Of a DNA stretch of 64,000 nucleotides, positions 52,051 through 61,682 are shown in pieces. The translations under genes were made by a program, and so were the position numbers. The notes below the pieces were generated by a model. That model was not told the DNA's origin. It worked only from the letters and a program-made list of their open reading frames with translations, and did no database searches. Numbering within the stretch: position 1 is the stretch's first letter; each line of letters opens with the position of its first letter. Source of the stretch: Acidaminobacter sp. JC074 (GTDB lineage Bacteria; Bacillota; Clostridia; Peptostreptococcales; Acidaminobacteraceae); assembly GCF_022496765.1 (NCBI RefSeq), contig NZ_VANV01000003.1, positions 210,001 to 274,000 on the forward strand, read 5' to 3'.

Positions 52051-52923
52051 ATGAATATAAAAAAATACATAGAATCGGTTGTAGACTTTGTTGAAGAACA
52101 TTTAGAAGAAAAATTATCTGTTGATATAGTGGCGGATAAAATAGGCTATTCCAAGTTTTATTTGCACCATATTTTTAAGGTATACACAGGTATGACCATT
52201 ATGGCTTATGTCAGAAAGAGAAGGCTAGAAAGATCTTTATCTGACTTGCAAACAGACTTGAGAGTCATAGATATTGCCTTTAAATATGGCTATGGCTCAG
52301 AAAAAGCTTATGCAAGAGCTTTTACGGCCTATTTTGGTAAGTCACCTTCCTGTTTTAGAAATGTTCAAGTAGCCGAATATAAGAGGCTGTCCGTCTATGA
52401 TATTAAACTACCAGATGAGGAGTGGATAAAGATGGTGAAAGATTATTTAAGTGATGTAAGATATGAAAACATTGGTCCTATAAGGGTTGTGAGCGGTAAA
52501 AGAGTATCTCATGAACCAGAAGAAGAGATTATTGGTCTTATGCAATCGTGGAAAGAAAAACATGGTGTTAAATCAAGTCGCTTCTTTGGCTTTGATTCGC
52601 CAGTGACAGAAGAGGAGTTGGAAAAGGGTTCTAGGGGTTATGAGTTTTGGTTGGTGCTTGATGAGGAGACGGATGCAGATTTAGGTGAGTTTGTTATTAA
52701 AGAGATTCCTGCCTATAAGTATGCTTCTTTAAGAATTACCAATCCCTTTGAAGATGCAATGGTCAAGATTCCTAATGGTTGGAAGTCTATGGTTGCCTGG
52801 TTGGAATCTAATGTAGAAGAGATTCTTGCTAGAGATGACAAGTTAGATTGCCTTGAAGAAGTCGTTGAAATCGACGGTGTGACCTATATGGATATCTTTG
52901 TACCGATTTCTTGCGTAAAATAA
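52051..52923 (+). CDS. AraC-type regulator with GyrI-like effector domain
   Basis: 290 residues. Residues 5-105 are the AraC DNA-binding domain placed at the N-terminus (LSVDIVADKIGYSKFYLHHIFKVYTGMTIMAYVRKRRLERS ... GYGSEKAYARAFTAYFGKSPSCFR). Residues 135-290 form a GyrI/Rob-like small-molecule-binding domain (EFVIKEIPAYKYASLRITNPFE...DIFVPI). This MarA/Rob-like order is common in regulators of drug or stress responses. An extended -10 box (TGGTATGAT) lies upstream and GAGAGG precedes the ATG. A VOC protein gene follows. Confidence 0.92.
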   Translation: MNIKKYIESVVDFVEEHLEEKLSVDIVADKIGYSKFYLHHIFKVYTGMTIMAYVRKRRLERSLSDLQTDLRVIDIAFKYGYGSEKAYARAFTAYFGKSPSCFRNVQVAEYKRLSVYDIKLPDEEWIKMVKDYLSDVRYENIGPIRVVSGKRVSHEPEEEIIGLMQSWKEKHGVKSSRFFGFDSPVTEEELEKGSRGYEFWLVLDEETDADLGEFVIKEIPAYKYASLRITNPFEDAMVKIPNGWKSMVAWLESNVEEILARDDKLDCLEEVVEIDGVTYMDIFVPISCVK

Positions 52924-52935
52924 AGATTTTGGGAT

Positions 52936-52963
52936 ATAAAATACTTTGAAAGGAGTATTTTAT
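52936..52963 (+). promoter_or_regulatory. Perfect inverted repeat enclosing the ribosome site
   Basis: ATAAAATACT (52936-52945) and AGTATTTTAT (52954-52963) are exact complements with an 8-base loop TTGAAAGG. Most of the ribosome site is in the loop and the start codon of the VOC gene ends the 3' arm. It could be an operator or an RNA hairpin controlling translation. Confidence 0.5.
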
Positions 52964-53330
52964 GTTAGGAGCATTTTCATTAAGTTTAACAGTTAAAGAT
53001 ATTAAAGCGTCAAAGGCCTTTTACGAGTTATTAGGATTTGAGAAGTTTCATGGTGACATCGAACAGAAGTGGTTAATCCTAAAAAATGGTGATGTCACCA
53101 TCGGCTTATTTGAAGGCATGTTTGAAAGAAACATCATGACATTCAATCCAGGATGGAACGATCAAGCTGAGGAAGTAAATCCCTTTAAAGACGTAAGAGA
53201 ATGGCAAAAAGAACTCAAGGCTAAGGGGGTTGAGTTTATCGATGAGGTAGATGAAACTACTGAAGGTCCTGGTAATTTCATCATTCTTGATCCTGATGGT
53301 AATCCAATTATGTTAGACCAGCATAGATAA
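52962..53330 (+). CDS. VOC (glyoxalase-fold) protein
   Basis: 122 residues: FSLSLTVKDIKASKAFYELLGFEKF start and ILDPDGNPIMLDQHR end of the glyoxalase/dioxygenase superfamily. The usual first metal histidine is a serine here (LSLTV), so it may not be a metal enzyme. It follows the AraC-GyrI regulator by 38 bp and is probably its target or partner. The GAAAGGAG site sits within a perfect hairpin. Confidence 0.9.
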   Translation: MLGAFSLSLTVKDIKASKAFYELLGFEKFHGDIEQKWLILKNGDVTIGLFEGMFERNIMTFNPGWNDQAEEVNPFKDVREWQKELKAKGVEFIDEVDETTEGPGNFIILDPDGNPIMLDQHR

Positions 53331-53333
53331 AAT

Positions 53334-53367
53334 ACAAACAGCATCTTTATAGGTGCTGTTTGTTTGT
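53334..53367 (+). terminator. Rho-independent terminator
   Basis: ACAAACAGCATC/GGTGCTGTTTGT stem with a TTTATA loop and T-rich tail. Confidence 0.85.
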
Positions 53368-53415
53368 CTAGAAAAGACACTTGAAAAAAGGAAAACGTTA
53401 TTAGGAAAAATCACA

Positions 53416-53444
53416 TTGAACTTAGAAATCATTTAGACTATAAT
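53416..53444 (+). promoter_or_regulatory. Sigma-A promoter of gltBD
   Basis: TTGAAC (53416-53421), a 17-bp spacer and TATAAT (53439-53444), giving a leader of about 60 bases. Confidence 0.75.
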
Positions 53445-53455
53445 CACTAACAAGA

Positions 53456-53486
53456 CTTCAATTGTCTGAAAATTCAGATATCGAAG
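53456..53486 (+). promoter_or_regulatory. Leader hairpin upstream of gltB
   Basis: TCTGA-AAAT-TCAGA inner stem with outer CTTC/GAAG pairing in the 5' leader. There is no T run, so it is not a terminator. A regulatory role is unproven. Confidence 0.3.
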
Positions 53487-53509
53487 AAAATGAGTGAGGA
53501 GGCGTGTAT

Positions 53510-56500
53510 ATGGACTTAAATGATCAATGCCCTAATAGACAGGGCTTATATGATCCAGTGTATGAAAAAGGCTCTTGTGGTGTTGGTTTTATCGCAGATG
53601 TAAATGGTGTAGCGACCCATAAGATTGTAGAAGATGGTCTTCAGATTTTAAAGAATATGGCACATAGGGGGGCAACTGGTGCAGATCCTGAAACAGGTGA
53701 TGGTGCAGGACTTATGATTCAGTTGCCGCATGATTACTTTTCTTCGGCATTAAAAGAAGAAGGAATATCATTACCTCAAGTAGGTGACTATGGTGTAGGT
53801 ATGCTTTTTTTACCACTTCAACCAGGTGATCGCTATAGGTGTGAAGGTATTTGTGAAAGAATCATACATGATCAAGGTCATGACATCATTACTTGGAGAA
53901 ATGTAGAAGTCAATGAAAAGGTATGTGGTCATTCGGCTAGGGGCACAAGACCCATTATTAAACAGGTATTTATAAGTTCCGATGGACTTGATGAGGACAA
54001 GTTCAAGCAGACTTTATATATAATACGAAAAAGAATAGAAAATGAGATAAGAGAATTAGAGATTGACAACTTCTTTATATGTTCCTTATCGACTAGAACA
54101 ATTGTCTATAAGGGGCTCCTATTGGCTCATCAAATTGAAGGCTTTTATCCAGAACTGAACAAATCTGATGTAACAAGTTCCATAGCTGTGGTACATCAGA
54201 GATATTCGACCAATACCTTTCCTTCATGGAAACTGGCCCATCCTTATCGATATGTCTCTCATAATGGTGAGATTAACACCATAAAGGGTAACGTGAAATG
54301 GATGGCAGCGAGAGAAGGAGAAATGACATCAAAGGTTTATCATGAAGACCTTGATATGCTACTGCCTTTAACAGATATTTCTGCAAGTGATTCTTATAAC
54401 TTTGACTCAGTCTTTGAGTTTTTACTAATGAACGGCTATTCAGCAGGTCATGCACTGAAGATGCTAATGCCCGAAGCTTGGCGATATGATAGGACCATGC
54501 CACTGGCTTTAAGATCATTTTATGAGTATCATGAAGGCATGCTGGAAGCTTGGGATGGACCTGCAACCATTGTTTACTCTGATGGCATTCAAGTTGGCGT
54601 CTCTTTAGACCGTAATGGCTTAAGACCAGCCAGATACCTGATTACTGAAGACAATCAACTTATAGTAGCTTCAGAGGCTGGTGTCTTAAAGATTGATGAA
54701 AATAGGGTGAAAGCCAAAGGTAAACTTGGTCCAGGACAAATATTAATTGCTGATACAAATAAGCATACCATTGAGTTTGATGAGACGGTTAAGTCAAACT
54801 TGATTACTTGTAATGACTATGCATCTTGGATTGAAAGAAACAAGGTAGATCTTGATAAGATTGAATCTTCTGAAGATCTCATGTATTCACAAGAAGACTT
54901 ACTTAAAAAGCAGAAACTATATGCCTATAGTGAAGAAGAACTAAGACGTGTGATAGCGCCTATGGCTGAATCAGGCAAGGAGGCCGTCAGCTCTATGGGA
55001 AATGATGTGCCTTTAGCAGTCTTGTCAGATGAAGCTGAGTTGATGTTTAATTACTTCAGACAGATGTTTGCCCAGGTGACCAATCCACCTATTGACCCTA
55101 TTAGAGAAAAAAAGGTCATGTCATTAAATCAGTATCTAGGACGGTCGGGTGATATTTTAAAAGCTTTTTATGATCAAGGAGACGCACCTTATATAGAGCT
55201 AGAACAGCCTATCTTGTATGATGAAAAAATGAGTAAAATAAGAACTATTGGTATGGATTCATTAAGAAGCATAGATGTACCTATGGTCTTTTCAAAAGAC
55301 CAGAATCTTAAAGAGGCTTTAGCGCTTATGTTAGACAGAGTTGAAGCTGCCGCTGAGTCTGGCTATAGGATAGTCATTCTCAGTGATCGATCTGCTGATC
55401 GCTACAATGTACCTATACCAAGTATACTAGGCGTTTCAGCTGTGCATAACCATTTGATCAAGAAGAAACTAAGAACAAAAGTTGATATCATAGTAGAAAC
55501 AGCAGAGGCGCGTGATGCTTTTCATATGGCGCTTCTGATTGGCTATGGTGCAACAGCCGTATATCCCTATCTGGCGTTTATGTCGATTAAACAACTTGTA
55601 AAAAGTAATTTATACTTAGATATTTCATCAGAAAAAAAGGCCTGTATGAACTATGTTAGATCTCTTGGCTATGGTATCAGAAAGATAACTTCCAAGATGG
55701 GCATATCAACACTGAGGTCTTTCAATGGGGCTCAGATATTTGAAATACTGGGGTTGAATAAAGACTTGGTGGACGACTATTTTACTGACAGTATTTACAG
55801 ATTGTCTGGTATCAGCTTGGATATCATTATGGAGGAATCACTTATTAGGCATAGAAAAGCATATGGGCAGAAGGACTATAAAGGTTTAGATGTTGGCGGA
55901 AAAATTCATTGGCGTAAGGGAGAGTCTGTCCATTTACTAGAACCTGAAGTCATAGCAGATTTACAGCATGCATGTAAAACGGATGATTATGACTTGTACA
56001 AGACTTTTGCAGACCGTGTGAATGATCAATCTAGACAGCTTAAAACCATTAGGGGTCTCTTTAAGTTTAAAGATAGACTGCCTATTGATATTGGACAAGT
56101 TGAATCTGTTGATGAAATTGTCAAAAGGTTTGCTACAGGAGCCATGTCATTCGGTTCACTTAGTAAAGAAGTTCATGAAACCCTTGCCATAGCAATGAAT
56201 AAGTTAGGTGGTAAAAGTAACTCGGGGGAAGGAGGAGAAGACCCGTCTAGATATAAACCTTCTGAGAATGGAGACAATAAGCGGTCATCTATCAAGCAGG
56301 TAGCTGCAGGACGTTTCGGTGTGGATACGGAGTATCTGACCCAAGCAGAGGAACTGCAGATCAAAGTTGCACAAGGTGCAAAACCTGGAGAAGGTGGACA
56401 CCTGCCTGGCAAGAAGGTAACTGAGGCAATTGCCAAAGTCAGACATGCATTACCTGGCATTGATTTGATTTCGCCGCCACCTCATCATGATATCTATTCC

Positions 56501-58006
56501 ATAGAAGACTTAGAACAATTGATATTTGATTTAAAAAATGTCAACTCAGAGGCCAGAGTGAGTGTGAAACTGGTTTCTGAAGCTGGTGTAGGTACCATCG
56601 CAGCTGGTGTGGCCAAGGGGGCTGCAGATATGGTCTTGATAAGTGGTCATGACGGAGGTACAGGTGCAGCACCTTTAACTTCTTTAAAGACGGCTGGTGT
56701 TCCGTGGGAAATTGGTCTTTCGGAAACACATCAAACGCTTTTACTTAATAATTTAAGGTCAAGAATAGCGGTCCAGGTAGATGGTCAGCTTAGAACGGGT
56801 CGGGATGTCGCCATAGGTGCCATATTAGGTGCTGAAGAGTTTGGTTTTGCAACAGCCCCCCTAATTGTATGTGGTTGTATCATGATGAGAAAATGTCATA
56901 ACAACACCTGTCCGGTTGGTGTTGCTACCCAAGATCCAGAACTTAGAAAAAACTTTAGAGGTAAGCCTGAACATGTCATCAACTATTTTAGGTTTATAGC
57001 TGAGGAGTTAAGAGAAATCATGGCTGAACTTGGGATTCGTAAACTAGATGATATGATAGGGCGTACTGAACTCCTTGAGATGAATCAATCCTTATTGTCT
57101 TGGAAGCATAAAAACTTAGATTTAAACGATATTTTATATAAGCCAGATCTACCAGAAAGATTTGGAAGAAGAAAGCTCATTGACCAAGTAGATCCAACTT
57201 TAGATGTTATGGACAAGATGCTTATAGTAAGAGCTGGTAAGAGCTTTAAAGACTGCTTGCCTACAAGACTTCAGACCAGCATTTGTAATGTAGACAGATC
57301 TGTTGGTGCTATTTTATCTAGTCAGGTGGTTAAGAACTTTGGTGCAAAAGGCTTAGAAGAGGATACCATTTATATATCATTTTATGGTACTAGTGGTCAA
57401 AGTTTTGGCGCTTTTTTAGCCCCAGGTATCACCTTTGAGCTAGAAGGTGAAACCAATGATTATGTGGGCAAAAGTTTATCTGGTGGCAAACTGATCATTA
57501 AACCCAGCCGATTGTCCAAGCTCGAGGCTTCAGATAATATCATAGCTGGTAACACATTATTATATGGTGCAACAAGTGGACAAGCCTATATAGCTGGAAA
57601 AGCAGGTGAACGTTTCTGTGTTAGAAATTCTGGCGCTGATGCTGTAGTAGAGGGCATAGGCGATCATGGTTGCGAATATATGACAGGTGGACATGTCGCT
57701 ATCTTAGGTCCGGTGGGAAGAAACTTTGCTGCCGGTATGAGTGGTGGTACCGCTTATATATTAGACGACCAAAATAATCTGGATAAAAAATGTAATCAAG
57801 AACTTGTATCGATTTCTAACCTAACATCATATGATTATAAAGTCTTAAAGGACCTTATTGAAAAACACGTCGAGTATACATCCAGTAAGAAAGCTGCAGC
57901 ACTTCTAGCAGACTGGCATCAGACAAGACATCGATTTAAGAAAGTGGTCAATCCAAGTTATGAAAGTTTGATTATGAAAAGTAGAACTGAAAGATGTGTG
58001 GGGTGA
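53510..58006 (+). CDS. gltB: Glutamate synthase large subunit
   Basis: 1498 residues, ATG at 53510 seven bases after GAGGAGG. Converts glutamine plus 2-oxoglutarate to two glutamates. After a ~22-residue propeptide, C23 (GSCGVGF) is the catalytic N-terminal cysteine of the class II amidotransferase domain. Then come the central domain, the FMN-binding synthase domain (NSGEGGEDPSR, AKPGEGGHLPG, SGHDGGTGAAP), the 3Fe-4S cysteines C-x5-C-x4-C in CIMMRKCHNNTCPVG, and the C-terminal beta-helix (GGDTGA-like repeats, GDHGCEYMTGG). Overlaps gltD closely. Main ammonia-assimilation enzyme with GltD. Confidence 0.97.
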   Translation: MDLNDQCPNRQGLYDPVYEKGSCGVGFIADVNGVATHKIVEDGLQILKNMAHRGATGADPETGDGAGLMIQLPHDYFSSALKEEGISLPQVGDYGVGMLFLPLQPGDRYRCEGICERIIHDQGHDIITWRNVEVNEKVCGHSARGTRPIIKQVFISSDGLDEDKFKQTLYIIRKRIENEIRELEIDNFFICSLSTRTIVYKGLLLAHQIEGFYPELNKSDVTSSIAVVHQRYSTNTFPSWKLAHPYRYVSHNGEINTIKGNVKWMAAREGEMTSKVYHEDLDMLLPLTDISASDSYNFDSVFEFLLMNGYSAGHALKMLMPEAWRYDRTMPLALRSFYEYHEGMLEAWDGPATIVYSDGIQVGVSLDRNGLRPARYLITEDNQLIVASEAGVLKIDENRVKAKGKLGPGQILIADTNKHTIEFDETVKSNLITCNDYASWIERNKVDLDKIESSEDLMYSQEDLLKKQKLYAYSEEELRRVIAPMAESGKEAVSSMGNDVPLAVLSDEAELMFNYFRQMFAQVTNPPIDPIREKKVMSLNQYLGRSGDILKAFYDQGDAPYIELEQPILYDEKMSKIRTIGMDSLRSIDVPMVFSKDQNLKEALALMLDRVEAAAESGYRIVILSDRSADRYNVPIPSILGVSAVHNHLIKKKLRTKVDIIVETAEARDAFHMALLIGYGATAVYPYLAFMSIKQLVKSNLYLDISSEKKACMNYVRSLGYGIRKITSKMGISTLRSFNGAQIFEILGLNKDLVDDYFTDSIYRLSGISLDIIMEESLIRHRKAYGQKDYKGLDVGGKIHWRKGESVHLLEPEVIADLQHACKTDDYDLYKTFADRVNDQSRQLKTIRGLFKFKDRLPIDIGQVESVDEIVKRFATGAMSFGSLSKEVHETLAIAMNKLGGKSNSGEGGEDPSRYKPSENGDNKRSSIKQVAAGRFGVDTEYLTQAEELQIKVAQGAKPGEGGHLPGKKVTEAIAKVRHALPGIDLISPPPHHDIYSIEDLEQLIFDLKNVNSEARVSVKLVSEAGVGTIAAGVAKGAADMVLISGHDGGTGAAPLTSLKTAGVPWEIGLSETHQTLLLNNLRSRIAVQVDGQLRTGRDVAIGAILGAEEFGFATAPLIVCGCIMMRKCHNNTCPVGVATQDPELRKNFRGKPEHVINYFRFIAEELREIMAELGIRKLDDMIGRTELLEMNQSLLSWKHKNLDLNDILYKPDLPERFGRRKLIDQVDPTLDVMDKMLIVRAGKSFKDCLPTRLQTSICNVDRSVGAILSSQVVKNFGAKGLEEDTIYISFYGTSGQSFGAFLAPGITFELEGETNDYVGKSLSGGKLIIKPSRLSKLEASDNIIAGNTLLYGATSGQAYIAGKAGERFCVRNSGADAVVEGIGDHGCEYMTGGHVAILGPVGRNFAAGMSGGTAYILDDQNNLDKKCNQELVSISNLTSYDYKVLKDLIEKHVEYTSSKKAAALLADWHQTRHRFKKVVNPSYESLIMKSRTERCVG

Positions 58007-58010
58007 TGAT

Positions 58011-59405
58011 GTGAAGAGAATAAACATGAAAAAAGAAAGCGTTCTTACCAGGGTATCTCATTTTAACGAATTCTATGTCCTTCATGATAAAGAAACAATG
58101 GAAAAACAAGCTGACAGGTGCTTGGATTGTGGTGTGGCCTTTTGCAATTATGCATGTCCTCTTGGCAATATAAATCCAGACCTAAACTATTTGATTGCCC
58201 ATCAGAAGTGGGATAAGGCCCTTGATTTACTTCATAGGACCAATAATTTTCCAGAGTTTACTGGACGTCTTTGTCCAGCTCTTTGTGAAGCAGCTTGCTC
58301 TTTATCCATCCATGGCCAGGCCATGACCTGTAAAGACATAGAACTGTCTATTGTGGAGTATGGATTTAAAAATGACTTAATTAAGCCTATCAAGCCTTTT
58401 GTCAAGTCAGGTAAGTCAGTAGCGATTGTTGGTTCTGGTCCTGCAGGTCTAGCAGCTGCTCAAGAGCTTGTTCGACTAGGCCATAAAGTGGTTGTATACG
58501 AAAAGTCTCATGAGTTAGGTGGTTTATTAAGTCTTGGTATACCTGATTATAAACTAGACAAGTCTATTATAAAAAGAAGAATCAAACAGTTAAGTGAAGA
58601 AGGTGTTATGTTTATTACAAACTGCCATGTGGGAGAGGATGTTAAAGCCAAAGAACTCTTAGACAAGTATGACGCCTTATGTTTGTGTGGCGGTTCTAGT
58701 GTACCAAGACAATTAGATGTGAAAGGTCAGACTTTTAAAGGCATTCATTTTGCTATGGATTACTTGACTCAGCAAAATATGATCAATCAAGATTTCGAAA
58801 TAAAGAGTGATTTGATAAATGCTAAAGACAAGCATGTGGTTATCATAGGTGGTGGTGATACTGGAGCTGATTGTTTGGGTGTTGCCCTAAGACAAGGTGC
58901 TAAATCTGTCTCTCAAATAGAAATTATGTCTAAGCCACCGGAGGAGAGAACAACAGATATGCCATGGCCTTACTGGCCAATGACCTTAAAGACCAATTCT
59001 GCTCATGAAGAGGGAGGAAAAAGAATGTGGAGCCTCCTTACTAAAAGATTTGAAGGTCATAATGGTCATGTATCTGGCTTGTCATGTGTAGAAGTAGCCT
59101 GGCATAAGTCTGAAAGTGGCTACAAGATGGTTGAACTAGAAAACAGTGAATTTGTAATTGAAGCAGACCTGGTACTCTTTGCCATGGGCTTTTTACATCC
59201 CAATCAAGAAGGGGTTATAAAGGATTTGGATATCAAGATAGACGAAAGAGGTAACATCCATGGTACTAAGAATCAAACCAATCATAAAAAAATATTTGCA
59301 GCAGGGGATATGCACAGGGGACAATCTCTTGTTTGTAAGGCGATAGCAGATGGTCGTCATGCGGCTAAGCATATTGATGAGTATTTAAAAACAGCAGAGG
59401 TCTAA
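58011..59405 (+). CDS. gltD: Glutamate synthase small subunit
   Basis: 464 residues from the GTG at 58011, with GGGGTGAT spanning the gltB stop; an ATG at 58026 is an alternative. N-terminal 4Fe-4S cysteines lie in CLDCGVAFCNYACPLGN and GRLCPALCEAAC; the FAD site is VAIVGSGPAGLAAAQ near residue 138 and the NADPH site VVIIGGGDTGADC near 280. It passes electrons from NAD(P)H through FAD and Fe-S clusters to GltB. The spacing of 4 bp from gltB shows co-translation. Confidence 0.96.
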   Translation: MKRINMKKESVLTRVSHFNEFYVLHDKETMEKQADRCLDCGVAFCNYACPLGNINPDLNYLIAHQKWDKALDLLHRTNNFPEFTGRLCPALCEAACSLSIHGQAMTCKDIELSIVEYGFKNDLIKPIKPFVKSGKSVAIVGSGPAGLAAAQELVRLGHKVVVYEKSHELGGLLSLGIPDYKLDKSIIKRRIKQLSEEGVMFITNCHVGEDVKAKELLDKYDALCLCGGSSVPRQLDVKGQTFKGIHFAMDYLTQQNMINQDFEIKSDLINAKDKHVVIIGGGDTGADCLGVALRQGAKSVSQIEIMSKPPEERTTDMPWPYWPMTLKTNSAHEEGGKRMWSLLTKRFEGHNGHVSGLSCVEVAWHKSESGYKMVELENSEFVIEADLVLFAMGFLHPNQEGVIKDLDIKIDERGNIHGTKNQTNHKKIFAAGDMHRGQSLVCKAIADGRHAAKHIDEYLKTAEV

Positions 59406-59428
59406 TGACTTCTGCTGTCTGTTTTTTA
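59391..59428. terminator. Terminator of gltBD, probably bidirectional
   Basis: ACAGCAGAGGTC/GACTTCTGCTGT stem with a TAAT loop and one G-T pair, followed by CTG and a T run. It reaches the end of the convergent DUF1846 gene. Confidence 0.85.
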
Positions 59429-60934
59429 GTTGTTATAGAATAAGCTGTTTGAAGAGAACTGTGGGTCACAAGTTACTTCAATGCCTAAAGATCTTAAGGT
59501 ATTCTCATTGTTTGCAATTAACATGACTGTAGAATGTGATTCACAGTTCCTTAAGTCGTTTAGGTGATCTAAAGCGACTTGAGCGATAGGGTTAAATGCA
59601 GCACTGATTGAAAGTGCTATAAGAACTTCCTCTAAATTTAAGAGTGATTTCTTGTTACCAAGAGATTCAGTCTTTAAATCGATGATTGGATTTAAGATAG
59701 CAGGTGATAGTAAGTGGACATCATCTGATATACCAGCATGGCTCTTAAGTGCATTGATTACACATGCTGCTGTAGCATCCATTGCCTTACCATTCTTACC
59801 AGTTACAATCTTACCATCAGACAATTGTAACGCCATAGTTGCTACTGCTGTATCACTTTCAGTTGTTTTAGAAAGTTCTTCAGCATATTGTCTAGCTGGC
59901 TCAACAACCACTCTATCCGTTGCCTTTAATTGAAGTTCTTCCATAATCATCTTTGAACGGTTGTATGTATCAATGTCACATAAACCTTTCTTGTATTCAA
60001 TACCAGTCTTAAAGTATCTTCTGATGATTTCTTGCTTAGATGCTTCCTGTACAATATCATCATCTGTAATACCAAAGGCAATTCTGTTAACACCCATATC
60101 AGTTGGTGATTGGAACATAGACTTTGTGCCAGTAATCTTTTCTAAGATTCTCTTTAAAACAGGGAAAGATTCAATGTCTCTGTTGTAGTTTACAGCCACT
60201 TCATTATAAGTGTCTAAGTGGAATGAATCCAGCATGTTGACATCTTTTAAATCAACGGTTGCAGCTTCATATGCAATGTTAACAGGGTGCTTAAGTGGTA
60301 AGTTCCAAACAGGGAATGTCTCAAACTTTGAGTAACCTACTTTTTTACCACGTTTATTCTCATGATACAACTGGTTTAAACAAGTTGCCAATTTACCGGA
60401 ACCTGGACCAGGTGCCGTTACAACTACGATTGGCTTTGTTGTTTCTATATATGGATTTTGTCCGTAACCTTCATCACTTACAATCACATCTACATCTGTA
60501 GGGTAACCCTTTGTAGCGCGGTGCTTGTATACTTTGATGCCTTTTTGCTCTAATTTATTGATGAAGACCTTTGTAGCAGGTTGATCATCAAAACGTGTAA
60601 TTAATACACTGTTGATTTCTAAGTCATATCCTCTTAAATCGTCAATTAATTTAAGGACATCCATATCATAAGAGATACCGAAATCTCCTCTGATCTTATT
60701 TCTTTCAATGTCGCCAGCATAAATACATACGATGATTTCTGACTGGTCTTTTAGCTTTTGTAGTAACTTGATCTTTGCATTTTCATCAAAGCCTGGTAAA
60801 ACACGCTTAGCATGCATATCGAATATCAATTTACCACCGAATTCTAAGTATAATTTGTCAAATTGCTCAACGCGTTCAAGGATGAACTTTGACTGCTCTT
60901 CTAAGTATTTCTGAGAATTAAAACCTGTTTTCAT
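59426..60934 (-). CDS. DUF1846 family protein
   Basis: 502 residues, ATG at 60934 five bases after GGAGG (the ATG at 60946 overlaps the ribosome site). The opening [52 protein letters not shown] and the [22 protein letters not shown] nucleotide-loop-like motif near 178 are characteristic of DUF1846, a conserved cytoplasmic family in Bacillota of unknown role. The P-loop-like GPGSGK suggests phosphate binding. Single gene, convergent with gltD. Confidence 0.92.
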   Translation of the reverse strand: MKTGFNSQKYLEEQSKFILERVEQFDKLYLEFGGKLIFDMHAKRVLPGFDENAKIKLLQKLKDQSEIIVCIYAGDIERNKIRGDFGISYDMDVLKLIDDLRGYDLEINSVLITRFDDQPATKVFINKLEQKGIKVYKHRATKGYPTDVDVIVSDEGYGQNPYIETTKPIVVVTAPGPGSGKLATCLNQLYHENKRGKKVGYSKFETFPVWNLPLKHPVNIAYEAATVDLKDVNMLDSFHLDTYNEVAVNYNRDIESFPVLKRILEKITGTKSMFQSPTDMGVNRIAFGITDDDIVQEASKQEIIRRYFKTGIEYKKGLCDIDTYNRSKMIMEELQLKATDRVVVEPARQYAEELSKTTESDTAVATMALQLSDGKIVTGKNGKAMDATAACVINALKSHAGISDDVHLLSPAILNPIIDLKTESLGNKKSLLNLEEVLIALSISAAFNPIAQVALDHLNDLRNCESHSTVMLIANNENTLRSLGIEVTCDPQFSSNSLFYNN

Positions 60935-61158
60935 ATCTACCTCCATAGTCTCAGTATATTATGCCATAGATAGGTCTTATGCTCCAGTCAAATAGTCTCT
61001 TTTTGTAGGAAATAATAAGGGCTTTTTTGAACTTGTAGTAATTATACAAAAGCAAAATAATCATTTGTAATATATTGGTGAAATCTGATCAAATATTAGT
61101 TTGTTATTAAAGAAAAGAAAAAACATATCTATGAAATGAATTTTTATTTATAATTAGT

Positions 61159-61189
61159 GTGACATTTCTTGAGTTTATTCGTTTATATA
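61159..61189 (+). promoter_or_regulatory. Possible promoter of the ECF sigma operon
   Basis: GTGACA (61159-61164) and TATATA (61184-61189), 19 bp apart. The same stretch contains TGACAT followed by CGTT (61180), so an ECF-type self-activated promoter is also possible. The rest of the 271-bp divergent gap is A+T-rich and shows nothing else I can support. Confidence 0.35.
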
Positions 61190-61205
61190 GTGAGGGGGTG
61201 ATGAT

Positions 61206-61682
61206 TTGGAAAGTGATGTATTAGATAAACTGTATAAAAGTTATTATAGAGAACTCTACCTGTATGTGTTTTCCCTTTGCAAAAATCATCACCTTACAGA
61301 AGAGCTGGTCAGTGATACATTTTACAAGGCGATAATGAGTCTTAATGGTAATGAAAAACATATGAAATACTGGCTTCTAAGAGTTGCCAAACACTTGTGG
61401 TTCGACTATTTGAAGAAAAAGTCTTCTATATCCATCGACAATTTAGAACTTGAAAGCACTGAAAGTGGTCCTTTAGACAACTTATTAAAGACTGAAGACA
61501 AGAGGATGCTTTATAAGTCAGTTCTTTCTTTGCCGAACAAGTACAAGGAAGTTTTAATCTTGTACTACTACAATGATTATTCATTAAAAGAGATAGCTAT
61601 GATACTAAAAATCAGTCCAGGTGCCGCTAGAACCTTATTATACAGGGCAAGAATAAAGTTAAAGGAGATAATTCATGAATGA
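61206..61682 (+). CDS. ECF-type RNA polymerase sigma factor
   Basis: 158 residues, TTG start just after GAGGGGGTGATGA. Sigma region 2 spans about 7-70 (YYRELYLYVFSLCKNHHLTEELVSDTFYKAI...YWLLRVAKHLWFDYLKKK), and region 4 about 103-155 (LPNKYKEVLILYYYNDYSLKEIAMILKISPGAARTLLYRARIKLKE). No region 3, so an ECF (group 4) sigma. Overlaps by 8 bp a membrane protein that looks like its anti-sigma factor. The signal and regulon are unknown. Confidence 0.93.
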   Translation: MESDVLDKLYKSYYRELYLYVFSLCKNHHLTEELVSDTFYKAIMSLNGNEKHMKYWLLRVAKHLWFDYLKKKSSISIDNLELESTESGPLDNLLKTEDKRMLYKSVLSLPNKYKEVLILYYYNDYSLKEIAMILKISPGAARTLLYRARIKLKEIIHE

